Shown here: positions 1-8,098 of the stretch, piece after piece
Layout of the letters: every line of letters starts with the position of its first letter
Position numbering within the stretch: the stretch's first letter is position 1
Notes under the pieces: generated by a model
The model's input: only the letters and a program-made list of their open reading frames with translations
Database searches by the model: none
What the model was told of the DNA's origin: nothing
Translations under genes and position numbers: made by a program
Assembly: GCA_001799735.1 (NCBI GenBank)
Contig: MGUA01000034.1
Location: 57,195-121,194 of the forward strand
Length of the DNA stretch: 64,000 bases
Direction of reading: 5' to 3'
From: Elusimicrobia bacterium GWB2_63_22
GTDB taxonomy: Bacteria > Elusimicrobiota > Elusimicrobia > Elusimicrobiales > UBA9959

Positions 1-138
1 CTGGTCCGGAGCGACCTGGACGCCTACGCCTCCAGGACCCTTAAGATAACCGCCATGGCGGCTCGCGACGGGCGGCTGTGGTTCGCGGGAGAGGACGGGG
101 GCCGCGGCCTCGCGTTCTACCGGGATGAACCTAAATAG
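1..138 (+). CDS. C-terminal end of an unidentified protein (partial)
   Basis: Open from the first base in frame 1 to a TAG at 136-138, giving 45 residues that end FYRDEPK. The stretch LKITAMAARDGRLWFAGEDG looks like the last strand of a repeat or propeller fold, as in sensor or lipoprotein tails, but that is only an impression. The start lies outside the window. The stop overlaps the next gene by 14 bases, so the two are probably co-transcribed. No function can be given. Confidence 0.55.
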   Translation: MVRSDLDAYASRTLKITAMAARDGRLWFAGEDGGRGLAFYRDEPK

Positions 139-442
139 CGCCGACTCTTATATCCCGGCGGAGATAAAGACTTCGCTGGACCTGCCGCCCCTCTGGGGCC
201 GGCTGGGCTCGCTTTCGCCCGGCGAGGCGGAACTGGTCAGCCACTTCGAGCTGCCGCGGGGCAAGGTAATAGCGCTGTCCTTCCAGCTCGGCCGCTCGGC
301 CTTCGAGGAGATCCGAGCCAGGATAAAGAAAGTCCTGCGCGACGAGGACGGCTATTACAATTACTCCCTGGTCTTCCTGGACCCGGCCCAGGCCGAGCTG
401 TTAAGGGCCGCCATCGCAGGGACTCTCCCCCCGTCCGTTTGA
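125..442 (+). CDS. Small PilZ-like protein, 105 aa
   Basis: ATG at 125 overlaps the end of the preceding frame, which suggests translational coupling. Residues 45-95 (GKVIALSFQLG, then a charged helix, then YYNYSLVFLD and a C-terminal helix) follow the strand order of a PilZ domain, where a final hydrophobic strand with Tyr and Phe precedes a helix. The usual RxxxR and D/NxSxxG c-di-GMP motifs are not evident, so if it is PilZ it is a degenerate, possibly non-binding form. It is cytosolic, with no signal or membrane segment. The family call is inference; the gene itself is well supported by GC pattern and position. Confidence 0.5.
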   Translation: MNLNSADSYIPAEIKTSLDLPPLWGRLGSLSPGEAELVSHFELPRGKVIALSFQLGRSAFEEIRARIKKVLRDEDGYYNYSLVFLDPAQAELLRAAIAGTLPPSV

Positions 443-467
443 GGCCACCCCGTAATAAAACTATAAT
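439..467 (+). promoter_or_regulatory. Sigma70-type promoter for the AsmA-like gene
   Basis: TTGAGG at 439-444, a 17-base spacer, then a perfect TATAAT at 462-467. The -35 overlaps the stop of the preceding gene. Transcription would begin near 474-475, which is the ATG itself, so the message may be leaderless. Confidence 0.7.
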
Positions 468-474
468 TTAGCGG

Positions 475-1686
475 ATGACTTTCACCCGCACCCGCCTCAT
501 ACTGGCAGTGCTGCTGCTTGCCGCCGCGGCGGGCGGCGGCTTCGCCTACTTCAAGTACCGCAGCTTCTCGCGCTACCTGGCGGACCAGATCGGCGGGCAG
601 GCCGCAAAAAAACTGGGCCGCGAGGTGAAGTTCAAAAGCATTTCTTTCTCCCCCCTCAAAGGCGTGGTCATAAAGGAAGCCTGCGTCTCCCGCCGGCCGG
701 ATTTCTCGAAAGGCAGCTTTTTCTGCGCCGAGAAGGCTGTCATACGGCCCGAACTCGGGGCGCTGCTCAGGAACAAGGTCTACTTCTCCCGCGTGTCCCT
801 GGACAAGCCCGTGCTAAAAGTACGCGAGCGGGGCGGGCGCTGGGACTTCGAGGACCTGCTGGCCCTGCTGCCTGAAACGGACAAGGGCCTGTACCTCACC
901 TGGAACGCCAGCGAACTCGTCATGCGGGGCGCGGCGCTGGAGGCGGACCTGGAGACCTCGGGGCTTTCGCTGGCGCTCGGGGACGCGGACATCTCGCTTT
1001 CCCATTTCTCGTCGTTCGGCGGCAACTACGGGCTGGAGGCCGAAGGCCTGGTAAGGACGGTCCATAAGGGCAAACTGGTCTCGGCGCGCGTCAAGCTGGA
1101 CGCCGACGCCAACTTCGAATACGGCGGCCTCTCCTCTTCCAAGGGCAGCCTGACGGCGGAAAAGCTGTCCTACGGGGCCATAACGCTGGAGCGGTTCGCC
1201 GCGGATTGGACCCTTTTCAACCTGCGCAAGCCGCTGACCGAGAAGAACTACACCGGCACTTTCAGCGCCGCCGGCCTGGTCATCCCAGGGCAGGAGAATT
1301 CCGCGCGCGACGGCGTGAGCCGCGGCCTGGCGCTTTTCTCGGCGGCCATGGGCAAGCCCGCGCCCAAAATTGAGGATATAGAAATGAGCGAGTTCGGCGC
1401 GGCCTTCCGCCTGGACGACTCGGCGGTGTCGATAAAGGATATAAAGCTGCGCACCAATTTTCTGGCCCTGGACGCGTCCCTGGCCATAGACGGCCCGTCT
1501 AAAACTGCGCAGGCCGGGCTCAGCGCGGAGATAGGCGCAAATAAGCTCGCAATGTCGGCCTCCGGGCCGCTGAAGGCCCCGGAGATAAAGCCGCTGCTTT
1601 CCGCGACGCTCTCGGCCAAGTTCAAAGAAGCGCTGGCCGGCATCGAGGCCGGCCTGCTGAAGGTCTTTCCCGTTACAGGAGAATAA
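475..1686 (+). CDS. AsmA-family envelope protein, 403 aa
   Basis: One N-terminal membrane helix (about residues 7-25) is followed by a long stretch of alternating hydrophobic beta strands. The opening of the soluble part (LGREVKFKSISFSPLKGVVI, then LDKPVLKVRERGGRWDFEDL near residue 110) matches the AsmA pattern, in which a membrane-anchored beta-taco or bridge domain faces the periplasm and acts in lipid transport or outer-membrane assembly. No ribosome-binding site precedes the ATG; instead a perfect -10 box ends seven bases upstream. The next gene, lpd, starts one base after the stop, so they share a transcript, though a functional link is not obvious. A longer relative lies at 12288-14477. 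Confidence 0.75.
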   Translation: MTFTRTRLILAVLLLAAAAGGGFAYFKYRSFSRYLADQIGGQAAKKLGREVKFKSISFSPLKGVVIKEACVSRRPDFSKGSFFCAEKAVIRPELGALLRNKVYFSRVSLDKPVLKVRERGGRWDFEDLLALLPETDKGLYLTWNASELVMRGAALEADLETSGLSLALGDADISLSHFSSFGGNYGLEAEGLVRTVHKGKLVSARVKLDADANFEYGGLSSSKGSLTAEKLSYGAITLERFAADWTLFNLRKPLTEKNYTGTFSAAGLVIPGQENSARDGVSRGLALFSAAMGKPAPKIEDIEMSEFGAAFRLDDSAVSIKDIKLRTNFLALDASLAIDGPSKTAQAGLSAEIGANKLAMSASGPLKAPEIKPLLSATLSAKFKEALAGIEAGLLKVFPVTGE

Positions 1687-1687
1687 T

Positions 1688-3052
1688 ATGTCTAAAAAAG
1701 TAATCGTGATCGGTTCCGGCCCCGGCGGCTACCCGGCGGCGCTGCGCCTGAAAGAACTCGGCGCCGACGTCTGCATAGTGGAGGCCTGGGATTTCGGCGG
1801 CACCTGCCTTAACCGGGGCTGTATCCCCTCCAAGGCCTTCCTGGACACCGGCCACCGGGTGCACGCCTTCGAGGGCCTGCGTAAACTTCTTAAAGACGGC
1901 TCCGGGGTCAACTTCTCCCCCGACATGCTGGACTGGGACAAGGTAAAGGCGCGCCGCGCCGACGTTATAACCAAGCTGCGCACCTCGCTGGAAAAACTTT
2001 TTCAGGCCAAGAAGATAGAGGTCATCCGCGGCCGCGCCGCCTTCTCCGGCTCCAACGAGATCACGATCACGGGGCCGCAGGGCGAAATAAAAAAGACCTT
2101 CGACGCCGCCATCCTGGCCGCCGGCACCAGGCCTTCTTTTCCCCCGCCTTTCCGCGACTTTCACGAGCAGCTCACGGATTCCGACAGGATCTTCGACCTG
2201 CCCCGGCTCCCGAAGTCGCTGCTGATAGTGGGCGGCGGCGTTATCGGCCTTGAATTCGCGTGCTTCTTCAACGCGGTAGGCGTAAAAGTGGAAGTGCTGG
2301 AGCTGCTGCCGGACATCCTCGCCGGCGAGGACCCGCAGGTAACGCGCGCGGTGCGCTCCTCCTTCGAGAAGCGCGGGGTAAAGTTCCATTTCGGCAAGAA
2401 GACCGCCTCGCTTGAGCTCGGAGCCGGCCTGAAGGCCGCGGTGCTGGAGGACGGCACGCGCATAGAGGCCGAGGAGATCCTGGTGGGCGCCGGCCGCGCG
2501 GCGGACCTGACCGGCATGGGGCTGGAAGCCCTGGGCCTGGCCTGGGACAGGCGCGGCGTAAAGGTAAGCGACCGCATGCTGACCGCCGTGCCCGGCGTCT
2601 ACGCCGTGGGCGACGTCAACGGCATCTCCCTGCTGGCCCATTCGGCCAGCCGCCAGGGCGAGATAGCCGCCGAGAATATCATGGGGGCCGACCACGCCTT
2701 CGACGATTCCATTGTCCCCAAGTGCGTGTACGCCTGGCCCGAGGTGGGGTCGGTGGGCCTCAACAAGGCGCAGGCCGAGGCCAAAGGCCTGGCGGTAAAG
2801 ACCGCGCGCGCCTTCTACCTGGGCATCGGCAAAGCCGTCGCCACCGACGAGACCGAGGGGTTCGCCCAGCTGGTGTTCGACGCCGGCGACGAGACGGTGC
2901 TGGGCGCCCAGATCGTGGGCGGCCCCGCGACGGAGCTGATCCACGTGATCGCGCTGGCGGTAAAGCTGAAACTCAAGCGCCGGGACCTGAAGGAAATTAT
3001 TTACGCGCACCCGACCATGGCCGAAGCCATCCACGAGGCGCTGCAGAAATAA
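1688..3052 (+). CDS. lpdA: Dihydrolipoyl dehydrogenase (E3 / L-protein)
   Basis: Flavoprotein that reoxidises dihydrolipoamide with NAD+, here most likely the L-protein of the glycine cleavage system encoded 2 kb downstream. At 454 aa it has family length. Visible features are the N-terminal FAD fold (VIVIGSGPGGYPAALRL), the redox-active disulfide motif GGTCLNRGCIPSK near residues 39-51, the second NAD-binding fold (LLIVGGGVIGLEFA near 180), the FAD site VYAVGDVNG, and the C-terminal AHPTMAEAIHEA dimer segment with the catalytic His-Glu pair. It starts one base after the AsmA-like gene and is followed three bases later by the exonuclease gene. No 2-oxoacid dehydrogenase E1 or E2 gene is in view, which supports the glycine role by elimination. 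Confidence 0.93.
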   Translation: MSKKVIVIGSGPGGYPAALRLKELGADVCIVEAWDFGGTCLNRGCIPSKAFLDTGHRVHAFEGLRKLLKDGSGVNFSPDMLDWDKVKARRADVITKLRTSLEKLFQAKKIEVIRGRAAFSGSNEITITGPQGEIKKTFDAAILAAGTRPSFPPPFRDFHEQLTDSDRIFDLPRLPKSLLIVGGGVIGLEFACFFNAVGVKVEVLELLPDILAGEDPQVTRAVRSSFEKRGVKFHFGKKTASLELGAGLKAAVLEDGTRIEAEEILVGAGRAADLTGMGLEALGLAWDRRGVKVSDRMLTAVPGVYAVGDVNGISLLAHSASRQGEIAAENIMGADHAFDDSIVPKCVYAWPEVGSVGLNKAQAEAKGLAVKTARAFYLGIGKAVATDETEGFAQLVFDAGDETVLGAQIVGGPATELIHVIALAVKLKLKRRDLKEIIYAHPTMAEAIHEALQK

Positions 3053-3055
3053 AAC

Positions 3056-3820
3056 ATGAAGATCCTGTCCTGGAACGTCAACGGCTACCGGGCGGTACTG
3101 AAGAAAGGCTTCGGCGAGTTCCTGCTCGCCGAGAAGCCCGCCATACTGGGCCTGCAGGAGGTTAAGGCCTGCACCGAGCAGCTGGCGCCCGGAGACACGG
3201 ACTTCAAGGGCTATGCCTCGTCCTGGAACTGCGCCGAGAGGAAGGGCTACAGCGGGGTGGCGGCGTTCTACAGCGCCAAGCCGCTCGCCGTGACCAACGG
3301 CTTGGGCGAGGAGCGCTTCGACCGGGAGGGCCGCGTGATAACGCTGGAGTACCCGGCCTTCTACCTGCTCAACGTCTATTTCCCCAACGGCGGCCAGGGG
3401 CCCGAGCGCCTGGCCTACAAACTGGACTTCTACGAGGCGTTCCTGAACCATATCGAAAAGCTCCGCAAGACCGGCAAGGCCGTCATTTTCTGCGGCGACG
3501 TCAACACCGCCCACAACGAGATAGACCTGGCCCGCCCCAAAGAGAACGTCGGGAACTCCGGCTTCATGCCCGTGGAGCGGGCCTGGCTGGACAGGATAAC
3601 GGCCCGCGGCTGGGTGGACACCTTCCGGGCGAAGCACCCGGAACCGGGGCAGTACTCCTGGTGGGATTACAAAACCCGCGCCCGCGAGCGCAACGTCGGC
3701 TGGCGCATAGACTATTTCTTCATCAACAAAGAAAAAGCGTCCCTGGTTAAGGACGCTTTCATACTGCCGCAGGTGCAGGGCTCCGACCATTGCCCCGTCG
3801 GCATAGAGCTTCAGCCGTAG
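3056..3820 (+). CDS. xth: Exodeoxyribonuclease III (AP endonuclease)
   Basis: Mg2+-dependent AP endonuclease and 3'-5' exonuclease of base excision repair, 254 aa, normal for the Xth/ExoA family. Diagnostic motifs run in order: MKILSWNVNG at the start, ILGLQEVKA with the metal-binding Glu, VYFPNGGQG, the catalytic CGDVNTAHNEID, then RIDYFFI and the C-terminal GSDHCPVGI carrying the catalytic His. The gene follows lpd by three bases and so belongs to the same transcript. Its last ten bases overlap the end of the convergent gene on the other strand. Confidence 0.95.
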   Translation: MKILSWNVNGYRAVLKKGFGEFLLAEKPAILGLQEVKACTEQLAPGDTDFKGYASSWNCAERKGYSGVAAFYSAKPLAVTNGLGEERFDREGRVITLEYPAFYLLNVYFPNGGQGPERLAYKLDFYEAFLNHIEKLRKTGKAVIFCGDVNTAHNEIDLARPKENVGNSGFMPVERAWLDRITARGWVDTFRAKHPEPGQYSWWDYKTRARERNVGWRIDYFFINKEKASLVKDAFILPQVQGSDHCPVGIELQP

Positions 3821-4308
3821 CGCACCGAAATTATCTCCAGCTTCAGGTTGCCGCCGGAGCGCTCCAGCTCCGCCAGGTCACCGGCTTTTTTACCCAGCAG
3901 CGCGCCGGCCAGCGGCGAAGCCCAGTTCAGCAGCCCCGCCCCGGCGTCGGCCTCGTCTTCCCCTACGATACGGTATTCGCGCTCTTCCCCGGACGCTTCT
4001 TTTACCCGGATCAGCGCCCCGAAGCGCACGTCCACGGCGCCGGAACCGGCGTTATCCACCACCCTGGCGCTTTTTACCTGGCCCTCGTAATAGGCCAGGT
4101 CCAGCTCCGCCTGCTGCAGGTCCAGGGCGCGCTGCTCTTCAGGGCGTTTTTTGGCCAGAAGCACAGTGCGCAGCACGGCCAGTTCCGCTACGCGCAGCTT
4201 GAGCGCCTCCAGGCCGGCGGGCGTTACGTAGTTGGGCCTGCCGCTGGGCTGCCGCTTGCGCGGTTCCTCGGGAACGTCGCTGTCTTCTTTTACGAATGCT
4301 CTGCTCAT
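3811..4308 (-). CDS. greB: GreA/GreB-family transcription elongation factor
   Basis: 165 aa. The N-terminus MSRAFVKEDS is typical of GreB-type proteins. Residues about 25-90 form the antiparallel coiled coil (YVTPAGLEALKLRVAELAVL and LDLQQAELDLAYYEGQVKSA) that enters the polymerase secondary channel; residues 95-165 form the FKBP-like domain (VRFGALIRVK, EYRIVGEDEADAG, SPLAGALLGKKAGD). The acidic tip residues needed for transcript cleavage are not clear: the tip region reads LLAKKRPEEQ, so the coil tip is more basic than in classic GreA, and a non-cleaving Gre-like factor is possible. It converges on xth with a ten-base overlap. The symbol reflects best resemblance only. Confidence 0.8.
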   Translation of the reverse strand: MSRAFVKEDSDVPEEPRKRQPSGRPNYVTPAGLEALKLRVAELAVLRTVLLAKKRPEEQRALDLQQAELDLAYYEGQVKSARVVDNAGSGAVDVRFGALIRVKEASGEEREYRIVGEDEADAGAGLLNWASPLAGALLGKKAGDLAELERSGGNLKLEIISVRYG

Positions 4309-4324
4309 AAGGCCTTTTAAACAA

Positions 4325-4352
4325 AACGCCCGCCCCTTGGGGGACGGGCGTT
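4325..4352 (-). terminator. Intrinsic terminator after the barrel gene
   Basis: On the minus strand a GC-rich arm pair (AACGCCCGTCCCC with GGGGCGGGCGTT, one bulge) is followed by TTTTGTTT at 4325-4318. It lies between the barrel gene and greB and would stop minus-strand transcription before greB. Confidence 0.8.
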
Positions 4353-4371
4353 GCTGTTATGACCGCAAGTC

Positions 4372-4914
4372 TTAGAACTTGTAGTCGAGTTTGAAGCCGA
4401 GGTTGATGAAATCGGCGTCAAGGTCGCCGCCCACGGTGTGGTAGCGCAGCTCGGCGCCGGCGGTCATGTTCTTGTTGACCTCGTAGCCGATACCGCCGCC
4501 CAGGTTGAGCCCCAGGTCCGACGAGGAATCGTAACCGGCCACGGTCTTGTTCAGGGACGAGTGGTAAAGCTCTATGCCGGCCACGCCGTAGAAGGTCAGC
4601 ATGTCCCGGGTGACGAAGTACTTGGCCACGGGGCCGATGTTGAGCACGGAGAAGCTGTAGTCGCTGTTGGCGTCGAATTCATAACCGAAAGCGTAGCCCA
4701 GCTCGAGACCGACCTTTATGTTGTCCTGCAGCAGGTAGTCCGCGGACACGCCGAGGCCCAGGGAGCTGTCCAGCACGTCGCCGGCGTCGCCGGTAGGCAT
4801 CGAGTAGAAAGGCATGGCGCCGTAGGTCAGCTTGGACTGGTCAAAAGTGAAAGCGGAAGCGTTAACCGCGAAACCGACCGCCACTACAGCCGCAAGAACG
4901 AGTATTTTCTTCAT
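4372..4914 (-). CDS. Outer-membrane beta-barrel protein, 180 aa
   Basis: A cleavable signal peptide (residues 1-21, ending VNASAF) is followed by eight or so amphipathic strands rich in Gly, Tyr and Phe. The chain ends LGFKLDYKF, with a C-terminal Phe as expected for a BAM substrate. The layout resembles the small OmpA-like/OmpW-like beta-barrel family. A GGGAGG ribosome-binding site sits ten bases before the ATG, and a TAAAAT (4935-4940) upstream may be the -10. It is transcribed alone and ends at a strong terminator. Specific cargo or role is not predictable; it may be a structural porin-like protein. Confidence 0.8.
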   Translation of the reverse strand: MKKILVLAAVVAVGFAVNASAFTFDQSKLTYGAMPFYSMPTGDAGDVLDSSLGLGVSADYLLQDNIKVGLELGYAFGYEFDANSDYSFSVLNIGPVAKYFVTRDMLTFYGVAGIELYHSSLNKTVAGYDSSSDLGLNLGGGIGYEVNKNMTAGAELRYHTVGGDLDADFINLGFKLDYKF

Positions 4915-5003
4915 TATCTATTGTCCTCCCAATAATTTTAGTAACCCATAACATGGTACAAAATTTACCGGCCCCATAAAGCCGCCCGGGCCTTAAATAG
5001 AAT

Positions 5004-5033
5004 TTGCCCACCAATATCCATATTTGTTATAAA
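5004..5033 (+). promoter_or_regulatory. Promoter of the glycine cleavage operon
   Basis: TTGCCC at 5004-5009, an 18-base spacer, then TATAAA at 5028-5033, in a locally AT-rich stretch. The leader to the gcvT ATG is only about 35 bases, too short for a glycine riboswitch, so control is probably by a protein. Confidence 0.6.
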
Positions 5034-5075
5034 TTTATATACCTTAACCGGTTCCCAAAAATTCCAGGAGGCAAT

Positions 5076-6206
5076 ATGTCCACCGCAACTACCGTACGCC
5101 GTACCGCTTTGAACGAGACCATGAGGAAAGCCGGCGGCAAGATGGTGGACTTCCACGGCTGGGAACTGCCCATAGAGTTCGCCGGCATCCTCAAGGAGCA
5201 CGAGGCCGTGCGCAAATCCGCCGGCATCTTCGACGTCTCCCACATGGGCCAGGTCTTCGTGACCGGCGCCGACGCCTTCAAGCTGCTGCAGATCACCAAC
5301 GCCAACGACCTGCGCAAAGCCACCCCCGGCAAGGGCGTGTACTCCCACGTCACCAACGAGAAAGCCGGCCTGGTGGACGACATCATCGCCTTCTGCCTGG
5401 CCGCGGACCGCTACCTGGTCATAGTCAACGCCACCACCTCCACCAAGGACTACGAGTGGTTCAAGTCCCAGGGCGCCCGCATGCACGTGAAGGTGGAGAA
5501 CAAGAGCGACGATTATTCCATGATCGCCATCCAGGGCCCCAACGTGCCCAAAATGTTCGACACCTTCGCCCCGGAAGCCCTTAAACTCCCCCGCTTCGGC
5601 ATAGTGGAGAAGGACCTGCACGGCGAGCATTGCTACATCAGCCGCACCGGCTACACCGGCGAGGACGGCTTCGAGATCACCGCCCCCCACTCTATAATCA
5701 ACAAGCTCTGGGACGAGATGCTGGAACTGGGCCGCCCCTACGGCATAGTGCCCTGCGGCCTCGGCGCGCGCGACACGCTGCGCCTCGAGAGCGGCTACCT
5801 GCTCTACGGCCAGGACGTGGACGACGTGCATACCACCTACGAGTCCGGCTACGGCTGGGTGGTCTCGCTCGATAAGGGCGATTTCATCGGCCGCTCCATC
5901 CTGGCGGATCAGAAGGCCAACGGCGTGCAGCGCCGCCTCACCGGCCTCACCCTCACCGGCGGCGTGCCGCGCCCCGGCTGCAAGATCTTCATGGACGGCA
6001 AAGAGGTGGGCGAGCTCAACAGCGCCACCTATTCACCCACCCTCAAGAAGGGCATCGGCGTGGGCTACGTGACCCCTCCGGGTCTCAAGCCCGGCACCCC
6101 GCTGGAGGTGGAGATACGCGGCCGCCGCGTGAAGGCCGAAGTCTCGCAGATGCCGTTCCACAAGGGCACGGCCTTCAGCAAGATACTTTACACCGGCAAG
6201 CCGTAA
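5076..6206 (+). CDS. gcvT: Glycine cleavage T-protein (aminomethyltransferase)
   Basis: Transfers the methylene group from aminomethyl-lipoyl-H-protein to tetrahydrofolate, releasing ammonia and making 5,10-methylene-THF. At 376 aa it has family length. Motifs include LNETMRKAGGKMVDFHGWELP at the N-terminus (residues 8-28), AGIFDVSHMGQV, the folate-site region GVYSHVTNEKAGLVDD, and the RTGYTGEDGFEI core. An in-frame start 72 bases upstream would add a non-conserved tail; ATG 5076 is chosen because AGGAGG lies at 5066-5071 and family homology begins there. First gene of gcvT-gcvH-gcvPA-gcvPB. Confidence 0.96.
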   Translation: MSTATTVRRTALNETMRKAGGKMVDFHGWELPIEFAGILKEHEAVRKSAGIFDVSHMGQVFVTGADAFKLLQITNANDLRKATPGKGVYSHVTNEKAGLVDDIIAFCLAADRYLVIVNATTSTKDYEWFKSQGARMHVKVENKSDDYSMIAIQGPNVPKMFDTFAPEALKLPRFGIVEKDLHGEHCYISRTGYTGEDGFEITAPHSIINKLWDEMLELGRPYGIVPCGLGARDTLRLESGYLLYGQDVDDVHTTYESGYGWVVSLDKGDFIGRSILADQKANGVQRRLTGLTLTGGVPRPGCKIFMDGKEVGELNSATYSPTLKKGIGVGYVTPPGLKPGTPLEVEIRGRRVKAEVSQMPFHKGTAFSKILYTGKP

Positions 6207-6241
6207 GCTTTCAGGAATTTAGCGACTTCAAGGAGAATAAT

Positions 6242-6628
6242 ATGTCCAAACCCGAAGAACTCAAGTATACCAAGACCCACGAGTACCTGCATCCCGGCGC
6301 CGAGGCCATAGTCGGCATTTCCGACCACGCCCAGCACGAGATGGGCGACGTGGTGTTCGTAGAACTGCCGAAAGTGGGCCAGAAACTGGAGAAAGAGAAG
6401 CCCTGCGCGGTGGTGGAATCCGTAAAATCAGCTTTCGACATTTACGCCCCGGTCTCCGGCGAAGTCACCGCCGTCAACGCCGCCGTCACCGGCGAACCGG
6501 CCCTGCTCAACCAGTCCCCTCTTGAGAACGGCTGGATGTTCAAGATCAAGCCCTCCAACCCGGCCGAAGCCGAGACCCTGATGGACTGGACCGCCTACCA
6601 GGACTTCGTAAAGCAAGCGGCTCACTAA
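6242..6628 (+). CDS. gcvH: Glycine cleavage H-protein
   Basis: Lipoyl-carrier protein, 128 aa, that shuttles the aminomethyl group between the P, T and L proteins. The lipoylated Lys lies in CAVVESVKSAFDIYAPVSGE (residues about 58-77), the invariant ESVKS motif. GISDHAQHEMGDVVFVELP and the C-terminal GWMFKIKPSN are also typical. AAGGAG sits eight bases before the ATG, and the gene is 35 bases after gcvT. The lipoate ligase at 9692 is the likely enzyme that modifies it. Confidence 0.96.
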   Translation: MSKPEELKYTKTHEYLHPGAEAIVGISDHAQHEMGDVVFVELPKVGQKLEKEKPCAVVESVKSAFDIYAPVSGEVTAVNAAVTGEPALLNQSPLENGWMFKIKPSNPAEAETLMDWTAYQDFVKQAAH

Positions 6629-6660
6629 GCTGCAAAAGAAGCCCGGCGCACCTATCTGCT

Positions 6661-6731
6661 CCGTCATTCCGGCGCAAGCCGGAATCCAGTCCTCGCCGGG
6701 AACTGGGCACCGGCTTTCGCCGGTGTGACGG
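6661..6731. repeat. REP-like palindromic intergenic element
   Basis: Two 22-base arms (6661-6682 and 6710-6731) are inverted copies that match at 19 of 22 positions. Each arm itself contains a small hairpin (CCGGC, AAG, GCCGG type). The translated signature IPACAGMT on the minus strand is the one often produced by widespread CGTCATTCC-type repeats. It sits between gcvH and gcvPA inside the operon, leaving 35 bases before the gcvPA ATG. Confidence 0.75.
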
Positions 6732-6766
6732 GTGAGCAAAACCCTCAGTTCCACACAGGAGCTCCC

Positions 6767-8098
6767 ATGTATATCCCGCACACCAAGAAAGACAAAGAGG
6801 AGATGCTTAAGACCATAGGCGCTCCCTCCTTCGAAGACCTGGTAAAACAGGTCCCCTCCAAATTCCTCTGGCCCAAGTTCGACCTGCCGGCCGACAGCCT
6901 GGACGAGTCCCAGGCCGCCGCGCGCATGGCCGGGCTGGCGGGTAAGAACTGCCGCCCGCTCAACTTCGTCGGCGCCGGCGCCTACGATCGCTACACCCCG
7001 GCGGCCGTCAAGGCCATCACCTCCCGCACCGAGTTCCTGACGGCCTACACGCCCTACCAGCCCGAGGCCAGCCAGGGCACGCTGCAGGCCATCTACGAGT
7101 TCCAGAGCACGGTCTCAGCCCTCTACGGCATGGACTGCGCCAACGCCTCCATGTACGACGGCGCCAGCTCCTTCGCCGAAGCCGTCCGCGCCGCGGTGCG
7201 CGTGACCGGCAGGAAGAAGATAGTCTACGCGGCCGGCGTGAACCCGCAGTACATGGACACGCTGAAAACTTATTTCGCCCACTCGCCCGAGTATTCCTAC
7301 GTCAAAGTGCCGCTTAAGGACGGCGCTATGGACCATGCCGCCCTGCCGGCCCTGCTGGAGGGAGCGGCTTGTCTGGCCGTGCAGACCCCTAATTTCCTGG
7401 GCCTGATAGAAGACATGGCCGGCGTGGCCGACCTGGTAAAGAAAGCCGGCGCCCTGCTGGTAGCCGCGGCCGACCCCGTGAGCCTCGGCCTGCTGGCCGC
7501 CCCCGGCGACTACGGCGCCGATTTTGCCGTCGGAGAAGGCCAGAGCCTCGGCCTGCCGCTCGCCTACGGCGGCCCCTACCTGGGCCTGTTCTCCTGCAAA
7601 AAAGAGCATGTGCGCCAGATGCCGGGCCGCATAGCCGGCCTCACCAAGGATAAGGACGGCCGGCGCGGCTTCGTGCTGACGCTGCAGGCCCGCGAGCAGC
7701 ATATCCGCCGCGACAAGGCCGCCTCCAACATCTGCTCCAACGAGGCGCTGTGCGCCTTGGCCGCCACGGTCTATTCCGCGCTCTACGGCCCGGAAGGGCT
7801 CAAAGAACTGGCCGAGGCCAACGCCGGCGCCGCCGCGTTCGCCGCCGAGCGCCTGGGCGCCATAACGGGCTGCTCGCTCAAATTCAAAGGTCCCTTCTTC
7901 AACGAGTTCGTCCTCTCCGTGCCCGGCAAAGCCGCCGCCCTGCGCGAGAAAGCGCTGGCGATGCGCGGCGTGGACATAGGCCTGCCGCTCGCCCCGCTCT
8001 ACCCCGAGCTCGGAGAGACCCTGCTGGTCTGCGCCACCGAGACCAAGACGGAAGCCGACATCTTAAAACTCGCCGACGCCATAAAGGAGGCCCTATGA
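6767..8098 (+). CDS. gcvPA: Glycine dehydrogenase (decarboxylating) subunit 1
   Basis: N-terminal half of the P-protein in its split form; with gcvPB it makes the PLP-dependent glycine decarboxylase. 443 aa, family length. Recognisable blocks are MYIPHTKKDKEEMLKTIG at the start, FVGAGAYDRYTPAAVKAI, RTEFLTAYTPYQPEASQGTL, DCANASMYDGASSFAEA, and GRIAGLTKDKDGRRGFVLT. An upstream in-frame start adds 14 residues encoded by repeat sequence; ATG 6767 is chosen because it has AGGAG nearby and begins the conserved N-terminus. Its stop overlaps the gcvPB start (ATGA). Confidence 0.95.
   Translation: MYIPHTKKDKEEMLKTIGAPSFEDLVKQVPSKFLWPKFDLPADSLDESQAAARMAGLAGKNCRPLNFVGAGAYDRYTPAAVKAITSRTEFLTAYTPYQPEASQGTLQAIYEFQSTVSALYGMDCANASMYDGASSFAEAVRAAVRVTGRKKIVYAAGVNPQYMDTLKTYFAHSPEYSYVKVPLKDGAMDHAALPALLEGAACLAVQTPNFLGLIEDMAGVADLVKKAGALLVAAADPVSLGLLAAPGDYGADFAVGEGQSLGLPLAYGGPYLGLFSCKKEHVRQMPGRIAGLTKDKDGRRGFVLTLQAREQHIRRDKAASNICSNEALCALAATVYSALYGPEGLKELAEANAGAAAFAAERLGAITGCSLKFKGPFFNEFVLSVPGKAAALREKALAMRGVDIGLPLAPLYPELGETLLVCATETKTEADILKLADAIKEAL

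Noticed and set aside
1673..3790. 705-aa minus-strand open frame opposite lpdA and xth
   Set aside because: It is antisense to two clearly conserved genes; the frame is open because of high GC at third codon positions. Its composition (runs of Gly, Val, Arg, Leu) is not protein-like.
5034..5075. Glycine riboswitch before gcvT
   Set aside because: The leader from the predicted start to the ATG is only about 35 bases and lacks the conserved aptamer cores.
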